Source of the DNA: Tamilnaduibacter salinus
Lineage (GTDB): Bacteria > Pseudomonadota > Gammaproteobacteria > Pseudomonadales > Oleiphilaceae
Assembly (NCBI RefSeq): GCF_003096655.1
Contig: NZ_QEKQ01000009.1
Location: forward strand, 130,357-194,356
DNA length: 64,000 nucleotides
Reading direction: 5' to 3'
The notes beneath the pieces are model-generated. The model saw only the letters and a program-made list of their open reading frames with translations, had not been told where the DNA came from and ran no database searches. Shown piece after piece: positions 23,981 through 34,579 of the stretch. Numbering within the stretch: the first letter of the stretch is position 1; every line of letters starts with the position of its first letter. The position numbers were made by a program, and so were the translations under genes.

Positions 23981-24018
23981 CCCGTCCTTATTCTTCAAAA
24001 GTCGCTTGGAACGGGTTG

Positions 24019-25539
24019 CTACCGCTTCCGGATCCCCTTTCGGAGCACGCCTTCAATCGCCGTCAGCGCGTCGTCCAGCAGTGAGCTGTCCTGGCTGCTT
24101 TCCATCAGCTCCGGCTCGCTTTCCGCCGGCAGGTTCATGGCGGCCGACTCAATGGCGTCCAGGCTTTCGTCGACCAGTCCCGTGAGTTGCTCCCCATCCG
24201 GGACCACATCCGGGCAGATGGTGAAGTTCAGGGTAAGCTGCCCCTCGTAGCTGACGGCCACGACCACCAGACCCATGCTGTCGAACAACGGCGCCGCGTT
24301 GTACTGTCGAACCAGGCGCGCGCCCTGCAGGTAGAGCGGTTCCTGCGGGCCAGGCACGTTGGTAATCGGGACGTTGAACAGCGGCTGATACCGCTGAGCG
24401 AGCTGCAGTTCACTGTAGAGTCGTGCCGACAGGGCCAGCATGGTCGATGGCACCAGTTCGGTCAGGCGGTCGGCCGCGATCGCCTCCTGATACGGCTCGG
24501 ACGCCACCGCGTTCCAGTGGATGCGCCGGATGCGTCGTGCCGGGTTGGGTTCGAGGGTGGCCAGATCAAGCAACATCGCGGACATCTGGTTCCCGGTCGG
24601 GCGGCGCAGGCTCCGGGAGCGCACCGAGACGGGGGTCATGGCAACCAGGGAGCGGCTCTGATCCATGCCGTGCTCGGCCATGTATCGGCGCAGGACCTCT
24701 GCGCTGAGTCCGAGGACCACATCGTTCAGTGTGACATCGCCCAGGGATGCCTTGATGCCCTTGAGCCGTGAGAGCGGGACGCTTTTGCCGAGAATGCGGC
24801 GATTGGCGGTGATCTGCCGGTTGAACGGGCTGTAGGGCGCGGAGAAAAACGGCAGGGAGATCGGCAGACGATGGAGTTGGCGCCGGATCATGCCCCGGGC
24901 CGTGGCTTCCATGGCGGATGCGGTGACAGAGGCAATCTGCAGAGGTTTGCGGGCGAGATTCGCGCCCACCTGCATCAGCGCGCGCCGGTCTGACGGTGCC
25001 GGCTGGGGATGCCACGGCTGCGGCGGCCGGATTGGGTGGGGCTCCGGCGTGTACTCCAGCAGTTTGCCCATGATTTCCTCGCCGCTGAAGGCATCAATGG
25101 CCGAGTGGTGAAGCCGAACGATCAGGGCAAAGTTGCCATTGTCGTCATCGTTGCCCAGGTTCAGGCCGTCGACGAACGTAATGTGCCAGAGCGGGCGATC
25201 CCGTTTGAGCGGTTCCTGGAGAATGCGTGAGGCCAGGGCCATCAGGCTGTCGCAGTCGTTCCGGCGGCCCATGGAGACGTAGGCAAGGTGGCGCTCGATG
25301 CTGAAATCGGGATCATCGATCCAGTGCGGATGGCCGAGGTGGAACGGAATGTCGCGGAGCCGCTGACGAAAGAAAGGCACGACGTGCAGGCGACTCTCCA
25401 GATAGTGAATGAAGGTGCCGTAGGAAAGGGGCTCATCCCGCCCGGAGCCATCGAACAGATAGATACCGCCGATGTGCATCGGAGCCGTGTCCGACTCCAG
25501 ATAGAGGAACGAGGCGTCCAGTTCCGATAGCTGCCGCAT
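24019..25539 (-). CDS. Wax ester synthase/diacylglycerol acyltransferase-like protein
   Basis: 506 residues of the bacterial WS/DGAT family, which esterifies fatty alcohols or diacylglycerol with acyl-CoA to make storage wax or triacylglycerol. The start MRQLSELDASFLYLESDTAPMHIGG and the late NVPGPQEPLYLQGARL block are diagnostic. The catalytic motif is H144-H145-S-A-I-D149-A150, that is HHxxxDA where most family members have HHxxxDG. GGAG lies seven bases before ATG 25539. No other lipid-storage gene is adjacent. Activity and substrate preference cannot be read from sequence. Confidence 0.9.
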   Translation of the reverse strand: MRQLSELDASFLYLESDTAPMHIGGIYLFDGSGRDEPLSYGTFIHYLESRLHVVPFFRQRLRDIPFHLGHPHWIDDPDFSIERHLAYVSMGRRNDCDSLMALASRILQEPLKRDRPLWHITFVDGLNLGNDDDNGNFALIVRLHHSAIDAFSGEEIMGKLLEYTPEPHPIRPPQPWHPQPAPSDRRALMQVGANLARKPLQIASVTASAMEATARGMIRRQLHRLPISLPFFSAPYSPFNRQITANRRILGKSVPLSRLKGIKASLGDVTLNDVVLGLSAEVLRRYMAEHGMDQSRSLVAMTPVSVRSRSLRRPTGNQMSAMLLDLATLEPNPARRIRRIHWNAVASEPYQEAIAADRLTELVPSTMLALSARLYSELQLAQRYQPLFNVPITNVPGPQEPLYLQGARLVRQYNAAPLFDSMGLVVVAVSYEGQLTLNFTICPDVVPDGEQLTGLVDESLDAIESAAMNLPAESEPELMESSQDSSLLDDALTAIEGVLRKGIRKR

Positions 25540-25648
25540 GAAAAACTCCGTGCCAGATTCCGAGGCGAAGTATTGTGCGCTTGCCGGGCGGGAACGTCGA
25601 GTGTCATAAGGGGCTTTTCGGCCGCACCGACGGTCAGCCCGGCCGGAT

Positions 25649-26572
25649 TCAGTCCTTTGTTGCCGGAATCAGCCAGCGGTCGAACAGCCGCGGGTCCGAC
25701 AGCTTATCCCAGAACCACATCAGCGCTTTGCCCTGGTCGTCCTGATGCCGCGCCAGGGTCAGATCCACGGGCTTACGGTCCGCGTCCACCTCGATGGGAA
25801 CCAGGTCGCCACTGGCCAGGTGATCCCGGATGCGCGGCTCGGGGAGCCACCCAATGCCCAGCCCGGCCATTTGAGCCTCTATCTTCTGCTCCATATTGGC
25901 GACCGTGAGCGTGATCTGCCGGGAAAAGATGCCAGCCGAAGCGGGCGTCAGATGTCGTGAGCTGTCCGCGGCGACAATCGCCGGGTAGTCGGCGATCTCG
26001 TCTTCGCTGACCGGACCGGATGCGCTTGCGAGCGGGTGGCTCGGTGCCACCGCGTAGATGAAGGGCACCACCCCCAGCGGGCGGGTGACGAACGGACCGG
26101 CCGGTCGGGACAGTGTATCGGCGCCGAACAGCAGATCGGCGCGTCGGCATTGCAGCGCATCCCAGGCGCCGCCGAACACTTCTTCCGTGAGCTGGATCTC
26201 CACCGGCAGCCCAAGAGAATAGAAATCGCTCACGGCCGGGAAGACCGCGTTGAAAGGCAGCAGTGTGTTCACGGCGATGCGCAGTCGCGTCTCCCAGCCC
26301 TGCGCCACCTGGCGGGTCGCGTGGGCGAGTGCGTCGGTCGCTTGCAGCAGCGTGCGCCCCTCGTTCAGCAGGTACTGGCCGGCTGGCGTGAGTCGGGCGC
26401 GGTGTCCGGAGCGGTCGAAGATCGACAGGTCCAGATCGTCCTCCAGCTTCTGGACGGTGTAACTGATGGCGGAGGGCACCCGGAAAAGCTCGTCAGCGGC
26501 GCCGGCAAAGCTGCCTCGCCGGTCGATGGCGTCCAGAACCCGAAGGGCGTCGATGGTGATGGCGTTATGCAT
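25649..26572 (-). CDS. LysR-family transcriptional regulator
   Basis: 307 residues, normal for LysR regulators. The N-terminal winged helix-turn-helix (ALRVLDAIDRRGSFAGAADELFRVPSAISYTVQKLEDDL) is followed by a periplasmic-binding-protein-like effector domain. ATG 26572 gives the usual short lead before the HTH; the frame is open further upstream without support. It is divergent from the glutathionyl-hydroquinone reductase gene across 101 bases and probably controls it, as is common for LysR pairs (inference). Confidence 0.93.
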   Translation of the reverse strand: MHNAITIDALRVLDAIDRRGSFAGAADELFRVPSAISYTVQKLEDDLDLSIFDRSGHRARLTPAGQYLLNEGRTLLQATDALAHATRQVAQGWETRLRIAVNTLLPFNAVFPAVSDFYSLGLPVEIQLTEEVFGGAWDALQCRRADLLFGADTLSRPAGPFVTRPLGVVPFIYAVAPSHPLASASGPVSEDEIADYPAIVAADSSRHLTPASAGIFSRQITLTVANMEQKIEAQMAGLGIGWLPEPRIRDHLASGDLVPIEVDADRKPVDLTLARHQDDQGKALMWFWDKLSDPRLFDRWLIPATKD

Positions 26573-26673
26573 GTTCAGCGAATCTGAAGGTGTCGGCCAG
26601 AATTGATCGATTGAGCCTGCGATCAGGCTGCGACGACAATATAGGCATTCACACCAGTAAAAGCGAGGGCCGT

Positions 26674-27696
26674 ATGGGACTTCTGATCGATGGGCAATGG
26701 CATGACCAGTGGTACGACACCAGCAAGACCGGAGGCCGGTTTCAGCGTGAAGCGGCAGGCTTCCGTCACTGGGTGACGGCGGATGGTTCGGCCGGGCCGA
26801 CGGGTGAGGGCGGCTTTCCGGCGGAGTCCGGGCGCTATCACCTCTACGTCTCCATGGCGTGCCCTTGGGCGCATCGCACGCTGGTGTTCCGCGCACTGAA
26901 AGGGCTGAAGAGCCACATTTCGGTGTCGGTGGTGCACCCGTACATGCTGGAAAACGGTTGGGAGTTCCGTCCCGGCAGCACTCAGCATGCGGACACGGTG
27001 AATGGCAAACGCTTTATGCACCAGATCTACACGGCCGTTGATCCGACCTACACCGGCCGGGTCACCGTGCCGGTGCTGTGGGACAAGACGCGCGAAACGA
27101 TTGTGAGTAACGAGTCGGCGGATATTATCCGGATGTTCAACACCGCCTTTGATCACCTGCCCGGAGTGCGTGACGGGCTGGACTTCTACCCGGAAGCGCT
27201 GCGCGACGACATCGAGGCGGTCAATGACCGCGTCTATCACACGGTCAATAATGGCGTGTACAAAGCCGGCTTCGCCACCGCGCAGGCGGCGTATGAGGAG
27301 GCCTGGGAGGCGTTGTTCGGCTCCCTGGACTGGCTGGACCAGCGACTGGCCAGACAGCGCTATTTGGTTGGTAATCGCATCACCGAGGCAGACTGGCGCC
27401 TGTTCACCACGCTGATCCGCTTCGATGCCGTGTATTACAGCCACTTCAAGTGCAACCGGCAGCGGATCAGTGACTTCGAGAATCTGTCAGCGTACGTCCG
27501 GGATCTGTACCAAGTGCCCGGCATCGCGGAGACGGTCGACATTGATCAGATCAAGCGGCATTACTACGTCAGTCAGCGCACGGTCAATCCGACCCAGATC
27601 GTCCCGGTCGGCCCGAGGCTGAATCTTGACGCCCTGCACGGCCGTCGGTTCCTGGGGCCGGACGCGCTGGATTCCGGCATGGGGCACGATGGGTAG
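26674..27696 (+). CDS. yqjG: Glutathionyl-hydroquinone reductase (Xi-class GST)
   Basis: Reduces glutathionyl-hydroquinones to free hydroquinones with glutathione; a cytoplasmic detoxification enzyme of the YqjG/ECM4 family. In 340 residues the catalytic Cys63 lies in the signature CPWAHR, and the C-terminal all-helical GST domain contains NNGVYKAGFATAQAAYE and RYLVGNRITEADWRLFTTLIRFD. ATG 26674 starts MGLLIDGQW, typical for the family. It is divergent from the LysR gene and convergent with ispB. Confidence 0.94.
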   Translation: MGLLIDGQWHDQWYDTSKTGGRFQREAAGFRHWVTADGSAGPTGEGGFPAESGRYHLYVSMACPWAHRTLVFRALKGLKSHISVSVVHPYMLENGWEFRPGSTQHADTVNGKRFMHQIYTAVDPTYTGRVTVPVLWDKTRETIVSNESADIIRMFNTAFDHLPGVRDGLDFYPEALRDDIEAVNDRVYHTVNNGVYKAGFATAQAAYEEAWEALFGSLDWLDQRLARQRYLVGNRITEADWRLFTTLIRFDAVYYSHFKCNRQRISDFENLSAYVRDLYQVPGIAETVDIDQIKRHYYVSQRTVNPTQIVPVGPRLNLDALHGRRFLGPDALDSGMGHDG

Positions 27697-27725
27697 GCCG
27701 CGCCGCGGCGAACCTTGAGGCCGAT

Positions 27726-28694
27726 TCAGGAGGCGCGGGAGACGGCCAGTTCCGTCAACGCCGCCATGGCATCCCGATGGCTGGACGGGGGGAGGGCGTT
27801 CAGGGCCTCGTTGGCGGCGGCCGCTTCCTTGCGTGCCCGGTCCAGCGTGTAATCCAGGGCGCCTGAGTCTTCGACCAGTGTCAGGATTGGCTCCAGCTGG
27901 TCGAGGCCGCCCTTTCGGATGGCGTTGCGAATCAGTGAGGCATCTTCCGGGGCGGATCGCGCCATGGCCTGGATCAGAGGCAGGGTGGTCTTACCCTCGG
28001 CAAGGTCGTCACCGACGTTCTTGCCCATGGTGTCTGCATCGCCACGGTAATCGAGCACGTCATCGACCAGCTGGAAAGCCATCCCGAGGTGTTTTCCGTA
28101 AGCCTGCATGGCCTTCGCCTGTTCGGCCGAGGCGTCCGCGAGCAGGGCGCCACTATGGGAGGCCGCTTCGAACAGCATGGCGGTCTTGTTATGGATGACC
28201 GTCATGTACTGCGATTCGGTCAGGTCCGGGTTGCGGGTGTTCATCAGCTGCAGCACCTCGCCCTCGGCGATCACCGCCGTGGCGTTGGAAAGCACGTCCA
28301 TCACGGACATGCGGTCCAGTTCCACCATCATCTGAAAGGCGCGGGAATAGAGAAAATCCCCGACCAGTACGCTGGGCGCATTGCCCCACCGCGCGTTGGC
28401 CGTTTCGCGGCCCCGGCGCCGGTCCGAGGTGTCCACGACGTCATCGTGGAGCAGCGTGGCGGTGTGCAGGAACTCGATCACGGCGGCGAGCTTGAGGTGG
28501 TCGGAACGCTCGTAACCCAGGGCGCGACTGGTGAGCAGCACAAGGAGGGGGCGCAGTCGTTTGCCGCCGCTCTCGACGATGTGCTCGGCAATCTTCTCCA
28601 CCAGCGGCACATCCGACGACAGTCGCCGGGTAATCAGCTCGTTGACGCGGTGAAAGTCGTCGGCGACCGTGTCGTAGATTCGCTGGGCTGTCAT
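27726..28694 (-). CDS. ispB: Octaprenyl diphosphate synthase (polyprenyl synthetase)
   Basis: Elongates farnesyl diphosphate with isopentenyl units to make the side chain of ubiquinone. In 322 residues both aspartate-rich magnesium motifs are present: DDVVD at 84-88 and DDVLD at 211-215, with GGKRLRP at 43-49. The location divergent from rplU-rpmA-obgE is the classical ispB position, which supports octaprenyl rather than geranyl/farnesyl synthesis; chain length is inferred. ATG 28694 starts MTAQRIYDTVADDF. Confidence 0.94.
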   Translation of the reverse strand: MTAQRIYDTVADDFHRVNELITRRLSSDVPLVEKIAEHIVESGGKRLRPLLVLLTSRALGYERSDHLKLAAVIEFLHTATLLHDDVVDTSDRRRGRETANARWGNAPSVLVGDFLYSRAFQMMVELDRMSVMDVLSNATAVIAEGEVLQLMNTRNPDLTESQYMTVIHNKTAMLFEAASHSGALLADASAEQAKAMQAYGKHLGMAFQLVDDVLDYRGDADTMGKNVGDDLAEGKTTLPLIQAMARSAPEDASLIRNAIRKGGLDQLEPILTLVEDSGALDYTLDRARKEAAAANEALNALPPSSHRDAMAALTELAVSRAS

Positions 28695-28773
28695 GGAAGA
28701 AGATCCGGAAAGAGAGAAACGCGGCAATGCTAGGTATTGGCCGAAACGCTGTCAACTTGGTCGACACCCGATG

Positions 28774-28802
28774 TTGCGAGGCCTTTGGCGTTGGCGTACA
28801 AT
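28774..28802 (+). promoter_or_regulatory. Candidate promoter of rplU-rpmA
   Basis: TTGCGA (28774-28779), 17-base spacer, TACAAT (28797-28802) in the 294-base gap between ispB and rplU. It would give a leader of about 180 bases before rplU, in which I see no further gene. Confidence 0.5.
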
Positions 28803-28988
28803 TGCGCGCCCTGAACCGGCGGTTTCTATGGACCGCGATGGGCATTATGAACTCATCCCAGTACCTGCGCTCCCTGCTATAGGGTCGCCAGAGCGCTTCC
28901 CTTAGAACCAGGCGGATTGAAAAGAGCAGGGATGGGTCACACGCGGATTGCCGCTGCGGGCGGCAGTCTTTGAATAGCGGAGAGCAAC

Positions 28989-29300
28989 ATGTACGCAGTG
29001 ATTGTCAGTGGTGGCAAGCAGCATCGCGTCGAAGAAGGCGAGACGCTGAAGCTGGAAAAGATTGAAGCCGAAACCGGTGGTAAGGTCGAGTTCGACCGCG
29101 TCCTGCTGGTTGCGGATGGTGACAAGGTGACGGTCGGTGAACCGGTCGTGGACGGTGCGAAGGTGACGGCCGAGGTGGTTCGTCACGGTCGCGCCGACAA
29201 GATCAAGATCATCAAGTTCCGTCGTCGTAAGCATTCATTGAAGCGTCAGGGCCACCGCCAGTGGTTCACTGAAGTCAAGATCACAGGCATCAAGGGCTGA
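28989..29300 (+). CDS. rplU: 50S ribosomal protein L21
   Basis: 103-residue large-subunit protein L21. The sequence [25 protein letters not shown] and the basic C-terminal [22 protein letters not shown] are characteristic. GGAGAG lies about five bases before the ATG. It is the first gene of the rplU-rpmA pair, with rpmA 33 bases downstream. Confidence 0.98.
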   Translation: MYAVIVSGGKQHRVEEGETLKLEKIEAETGGKVEFDRVLLVADGDKVTVGEPVVDGAKVTAEVVRHGRADKIKIIKFRRRKHSLKRQGHRQWFTEVKITGIKG

Positions 29301-29333
29301 AGCCCGCAGGCCTGTCATTAGAGGAGGCGAATC

Positions 29334-30940
<1,607 letters not shown>

Positions 30941-30961
30941 TCGCATGGGGCGCGTGTCCGT

Positions 30962-32086
30962 ATGACTGAGCGCAACCGGATCGGGAGCGCCCGGCGCCTT
31001 GTCGTCAAGATTGGCAGCGCCCTGCTGACCAATGATGGCCGCGGACTGGATGTCTCGGCCTTGAGCGGTTGGGTCGACCAGTTGGCGGCGCTCAGCCGTC
31101 AGGGTGTGGAGCTCGTTATTGTCTCCTCCGGCGCCGTGGCCGTTGGGATGAGCCGGCTTGGATGGAAGGTGCGGCCGGAGCAGCTGCACGACTTGCAGGC
31201 CGCCGCCGCCGTCGGTCAGATGGGGCTGGTGCAGACCTGGGAGGCGCAATTCCAGTGTCACGACCGGCACACGGCGCAGGTATTGCTCACCCACGACGAC
31301 CTCTCGGACCGCAAGCGGTACCTCAATGCCCGCAGCACGCTTCGTGCGCTGCTGGACGTTGGCGTGATCCCGATCGTCAACGAGAACGACACGGTCGTGA
31401 CCGACGAAATCCGCTTTGGTGATAACGATACGCTGGGCGCGCTCGTCGCCAACCTGGTTGAAGCGGATGGGCTGATCATTCTCACCGATCAGTCCGGGCT
31501 CTATGAGCAGGATCCGCGTCAGAACCCGGAGGCCCGGCTGGTGACCGAGTGCCGGGCGTCGGATTCATCCCTGGACGCTATGGCGTCCGGCGGCTCTGGC
31601 GTGTTGGGTCGTGGCGGGATGCAGACCAAGGTGCGCGCAGCACGACTGGCATCGCGGTCGGGTGCATTCACGGTGATTGTAGGCGGTCGTCTTGATGGCG
31701 TGATTACCCGGTTGCGGGACGGTGAGATTCTGGGGACGCTGCTGTTGCCGGAGCAGGAGCGCCTGGCCGCGCGTAAGCAGTGGTTGGCCAGCCACCTGAA
31801 AACCAAAGGGCGGCTTGTTCTCGATGAAGGGGCGGTGCGTGTTGTTCGCCAGGGTGGCCGGAGCCTGTTGCCCGTGGGCGTATCGGGGGTTCAGGGGCAA
31901 TTCCGGCGCGGTGAAATGGTGACCTGTGTTGGGCCGGACGGCACAGAGGTGGCCCGTGGACTGGTCAACTATGATGCCGTCGAAGCGCGGGAGATTCGCG
32001 GCTGTTCATCAGACCGGATTGCGGATGTGCTCGGGTACGTCTCGGATGAAGAGATGATTCACCGGGATAATCTGGTGGTCGTCTGA
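30962..32086 (+). CDS. proB: Glutamate 5-kinase
   Basis: First step of proline synthesis, phosphorylating the glutamate gamma-carboxyl. 374 residues: an amino-acid kinase domain ([28 protein letters not shown]) plus a C-terminal PUA domain from about residue 280 ([14 protein letters not shown]...[10 protein letters not shown]). It follows obgE closely; the order rplU-rpmA-obgE-proB-rpsT is typical of pseudomonads and relatives. Confidence 0.97.
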   Translation: MTERNRIGSARRLVVKIGSALLTNDGRGLDVSALSGWVDQLAALSRQGVELVIVSSGAVAVGMSRLGWKVRPEQLHDLQAAAAVGQMGLVQTWEAQFQCHDRHTAQVLLTHDDLSDRKRYLNARSTLRALLDVGVIPIVNENDTVVTDEIRFGDNDTLGALVANLVEADGLIILTDQSGLYEQDPRQNPEARLVTECRASDSSLDAMASGGSGVLGRGGMQTKVRAARLASRSGAFTVIVGGRLDGVITRLRDGEILGTLLLPEQERLAARKQWLASHLKTKGRLVLDEGAVRVVRQGGRSLLPVGVSGVQGQFRRGEMVTCVGPDGTEVARGLVNYDAVEAREIRGCSSDRIADVLGYVSDEEMIHRDNLVVV

Positions 32087-32152
32087 AGGGCGGCTGGTTA
32101 GGTGCAGTCGTCGATTGGGCTTTTTCGTCAGCCCAAGCGACGGATGAGGCAT

Positions 32153-32183
32153 AAAAAAACCGGCCAACTGGCCGGTTTTTTTT
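32153..32183. terminator. Bidirectional terminator between proB and rpsT
   Basis: A run of seven A, then CCGGCC (32160-32165), loop AACT, GGCCGG (32170-32175), then eight T. Being symmetric, it can terminate both proB and the convergent rpsT. Confidence 0.93.
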
Positions 32184-32204
32184 GGATCGCATCAGTGGCG
32201 ATGA

Positions 32205-32471
32205 TCAGGCGTTGAGCGCCTTGATCCGCGTCGTCAGACGGCTCTTGATGCGGGCCACCTTGTTCTTCTTGAAGATGCCCTTGTTGACCATGCTGTCCAG
32301 AATCGGCTGGGCCTGCTGGTAAGCCGTGCGGGCTTCTTCGTAATTGCGGGCGTCAATCTGGCTCTGGACCTTCTTGACGTAGGTGCGCGCCATGGAGCGC
32401 AGGCCCGCGTTGTGCTTGCGGTTCTGCTCGTTCTGGCGTGCGCGCTTACGCGCCTGGGGAGAGTTTGCCAC
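32205..32471 (-). CDS. rpsT: 30S ribosomal protein S20
   Basis: 88-residue basic small-subunit protein (ANSPQARKRARQNEQNRKHNAGLRSM...). The frame is open much further upstream, but the family starts M-A-N-S. Here that codon is GTG at 32471, with AGGAG seven bases before it. A non-AUG start is also known for E. coli rpsT, where it helps autoregulation. It is divergent from murJ. Confidence 0.97.
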   Translation of the reverse strand: MANSPQARKRARQNEQNRKHNAGLRSMARTYVKKVQSQIDARNYEEARTAYQQAQPILDSMVNKGIFKKNKVARIKSRLTTRIKALNA

Positions 32472-32702
32472 CGTGTCACTCCTGAAATTCGTTGCCAAAA
32501 ATGGATAACGGAAAACGCTATGCGGTCGGGGTGCCGTCGACCGGCCCCTGAGCAGAGCGTCCGGCTCCCTGATAAATGACGCGCAATGGTGCCGTTTTAA
32601 GGCGTCTGTGTCAAGGCTGAGCGGTGGTCGGGGCAGCCATTCCCGGGCTCTGTGGTAGACTTGGGCGCTTTTCCGGCATTCACTGCGACAACCGGCTTGA
32701 TC

Positions 32703-34289
32703 ATGACCCGATCCGACCCTGACACGCCCGATTCCGGGACCGATAAGACGCCGAAGGTGCCGGGTCTGCTCCGGTCGTCGGGTGTTGTCAGCGCCATGAC
32801 CATGCTGTCCCGGATACTCGGGCTGGTCCGGGACATGGTCATCGCCCGCTATTTTGGGGCGGGGACCGGGGCCGACGCCTTTTTCGTGGCATTCAAGATT
32901 CCCAACTTCCTGCGCCGGTTGTTTGGGGAGGGCGGCTTTTTTCAGGCCTTTGTTCCGGTTCTGTCTGAATATCGGGAGAAGGACTCTCTGTCCGAGGTGC
33001 GGGGGCTGGTCAACGCCGTGGCCGGGACGCTGGGCGTCGTACTGCTGGGCGTCACACTGATCGCCATGGTGGGGTCGCCGGCCCTGACGGCCCTGTTTGC
33101 GCCGGGCTTCATGGATGAGCCGGAAAAGTTCGCCCTGGCCAGCGACATGCTGCGGATCACCTTTCCGTATCTTCTGTTTATTTCCCTGACGGCCTTCGCC
33201 GGTGCGATTCTCAACAGCTACGACCGGTTTGCCGTACCGGCCTTTACGCCAGTCCTGTTGAATCTCTCCATGATCGGGGCGGCCATTTTCCTGTCGCCGC
33301 TCATGCAGTCGCCTGTCATGGCGCTGGCGTGGGGGGTGGTGATTGCCGGCGCATTGCAGTTGTTCTTCCAGTTGCCGTTCCTGATGCGGCTGGGCCTGTT
33401 GCCGCGCCCGAAAGTGGATTACCGGCACGAGGGCGTTCGTCGCATCCTGCGCCTGATGGTGCCGACCCTGTTTGCGGTGTCGGTGAGCCAGATCAACCTG
33501 TTGCTGGATACGGTGCTGGCGTCATTCCTGGAGACAGGCAGTGTCTCCTGGCTCTACTACTCGGACCGGTTGTCCGAGTTGCCGTTGGGCGTCTTCGGGG
33601 TGGGCATCGGTATCGTGATTCTACCCAACCTGTCGCGTAAACATGCCGCGGATGACCCCCGCGCATTCGCCGCCACGATGGACTGGGCGGTGCGGATGAT
33701 CTTTCTCGTCGGGCTGCCCGCGGCTGTCGCGCTGTCGATTCTGGCCGAGCCGGTGATTGCCACGCTGTTCCACTATGGCGCGGTGACCGATCGGGATGTG
33801 TTGATGTCCGCGCAGAGTCTGCGGGCCTATGCCGCCGGGCTGGTGGCCTTCATGCTGATCAAGGTGCTGGCGCCGGGGTTCTTCTCTCGCCAGGACACGA
33901 AAACACCGATGAAAATTGCGATGATCGCGATGGCGTCCAACATGGTGTTCAACCTCATCCTCGTGTTCCCGCTGGCCCACGCCGGCCTGGCGCTGGCCAC
34001 AGCGCTCTCGGCCTGGCTCAATACCGCACTGCTGTGGCGGGGGCTTCGCCGCGAGGGCGCCTGGCAGGCGCAGCCGGGGTGGGTGCGATTCGCCCTTCAG
34101 GTGACAGCGGCCAACGGCGTCATGGCCGGGTTGATCGTCTGGCTGGCCGGCCCGGTGTCCGGTTGGCTAGAGGCGACCGGGATTCAGAAAGCGCAGGAAA
34201 TGGTGGTGCTTGTCGGCGTCGGGGTCGTGGCCTATTTCGCGGTGCTGTTGCTGACGGGCGTGCGGGTGCGGCATTTCCGGATTCAGTGA
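32703..34289 (+). CDS. murJ: Lipid II flippase MurJ
   Basis: Moves lipid II across the inner membrane for peptidoglycan synthesis. The 528-residue polytopic protein should have about 14 membrane spans. It shows the family segments MTMLSRILGLVRDMVIARYFGAG, FKIPNFLRRLFGEGGFFQAFVPV and SVSWLYYSDRLSELPLGVFGVGIG. ATG 32703 is preferred; a longer frame starts at 32652 with no conserved sequence. It lies in the standard order rpsT/murJ-ribF-ileS, but a CACGGAAA element separates it from ribF. Confidence 0.96.
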   Translation: MTRSDPDTPDSGTDKTPKVPGLLRSSGVVSAMTMLSRILGLVRDMVIARYFGAGTGADAFFVAFKIPNFLRRLFGEGGFFQAFVPVLSEYREKDSLSEVRGLVNAVAGTLGVVLLGVTLIAMVGSPALTALFAPGFMDEPEKFALASDMLRITFPYLLFISLTAFAGAILNSYDRFAVPAFTPVLLNLSMIGAAIFLSPLMQSPVMALAWGVVIAGALQLFFQLPFLMRLGLLPRPKVDYRHEGVRRILRLMVPTLFAVSVSQINLLLDTVLASFLETGSVSWLYYSDRLSELPLGVFGVGIGIVILPNLSRKHAADDPRAFAATMDWAVRMIFLVGLPAAVALSILAEPVIATLFHYGAVTDRDVLMSAQSLRAYAAGLVAFMLIKVLAPGFFSRQDTKTPMKIAMIAMASNMVFNLILVFPLAHAGLALATALSAWLNTALLWRGLRREGAWQAQPGWVRFALQVTAANGVMAGLIVWLAGPVSGWLEATGIQKAQEMVVLVGVGVVAYFAVLLLTGVRVRHFRIQ

Positions 34290-34301
34290 TGGGGCGGTTT
34301 G

Positions 34302-34503
34302 CCACGGAAAAACACGGAAAGCACGGAAGCCGCCCGTTGGGCGGCATGAAGAGCATCTGCTCTATTGGTTCGGCTCACTGGTCTGGAAGACGTTCGCCCC
34401 GCCTCGTTCGTCAGTCGTCACCAATAACAGGCAGGACACAACGCGCTCACTACTTTCAGTTTGTCGTTCTTCTTTTTTCCGTGCTTTTCGTGTTTTTCCG
34501 TGG
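34302..34503. repeat. CACGGAAA inverted-repeat element, copy C
   Basis: The left arm (34302-34328) begins CCACGGAAAAACACGGAAAG and is followed by the hairpin CCGCCC-GTT-GGGCGG (34330-34344). The right arm (34473-34503) is the reverse complement form, ending GTGTTTTTCCGTGG. About 130 bases lie between. It fills most of the murJ-ribF gap. Confidence 0.82.
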
Positions 34504-34545
34504 CAACCAACTGCTCTGGCTGGACTTCCGCCGAGGGGGCTAAGG

Positions 34546-34551
34546 TATAAT
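34546..34551 (+). promoter_or_regulatory. -10 box of a ribF promoter
   Basis: Perfect TATAAT, 28 bases before the ribF ATG. A weak TGGACT (34521-34526) stands 19 bases upstream as a possible -35. It lies just outside the right arm of the repeat element and would give ribF-ileS-lspA their own promoter. Confidence 0.55.
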
Positions 34552-34579
34552 GCGCGGTTTGCAGGAGGACAGTGTTTCC

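Noticed and set aside
32472..33428. Upstream extension of the rpsT frame to 407 residues
   Set aside because: It runs antisense through murJ; the GTG at 32471 with AGGAG marks the real start of S20.
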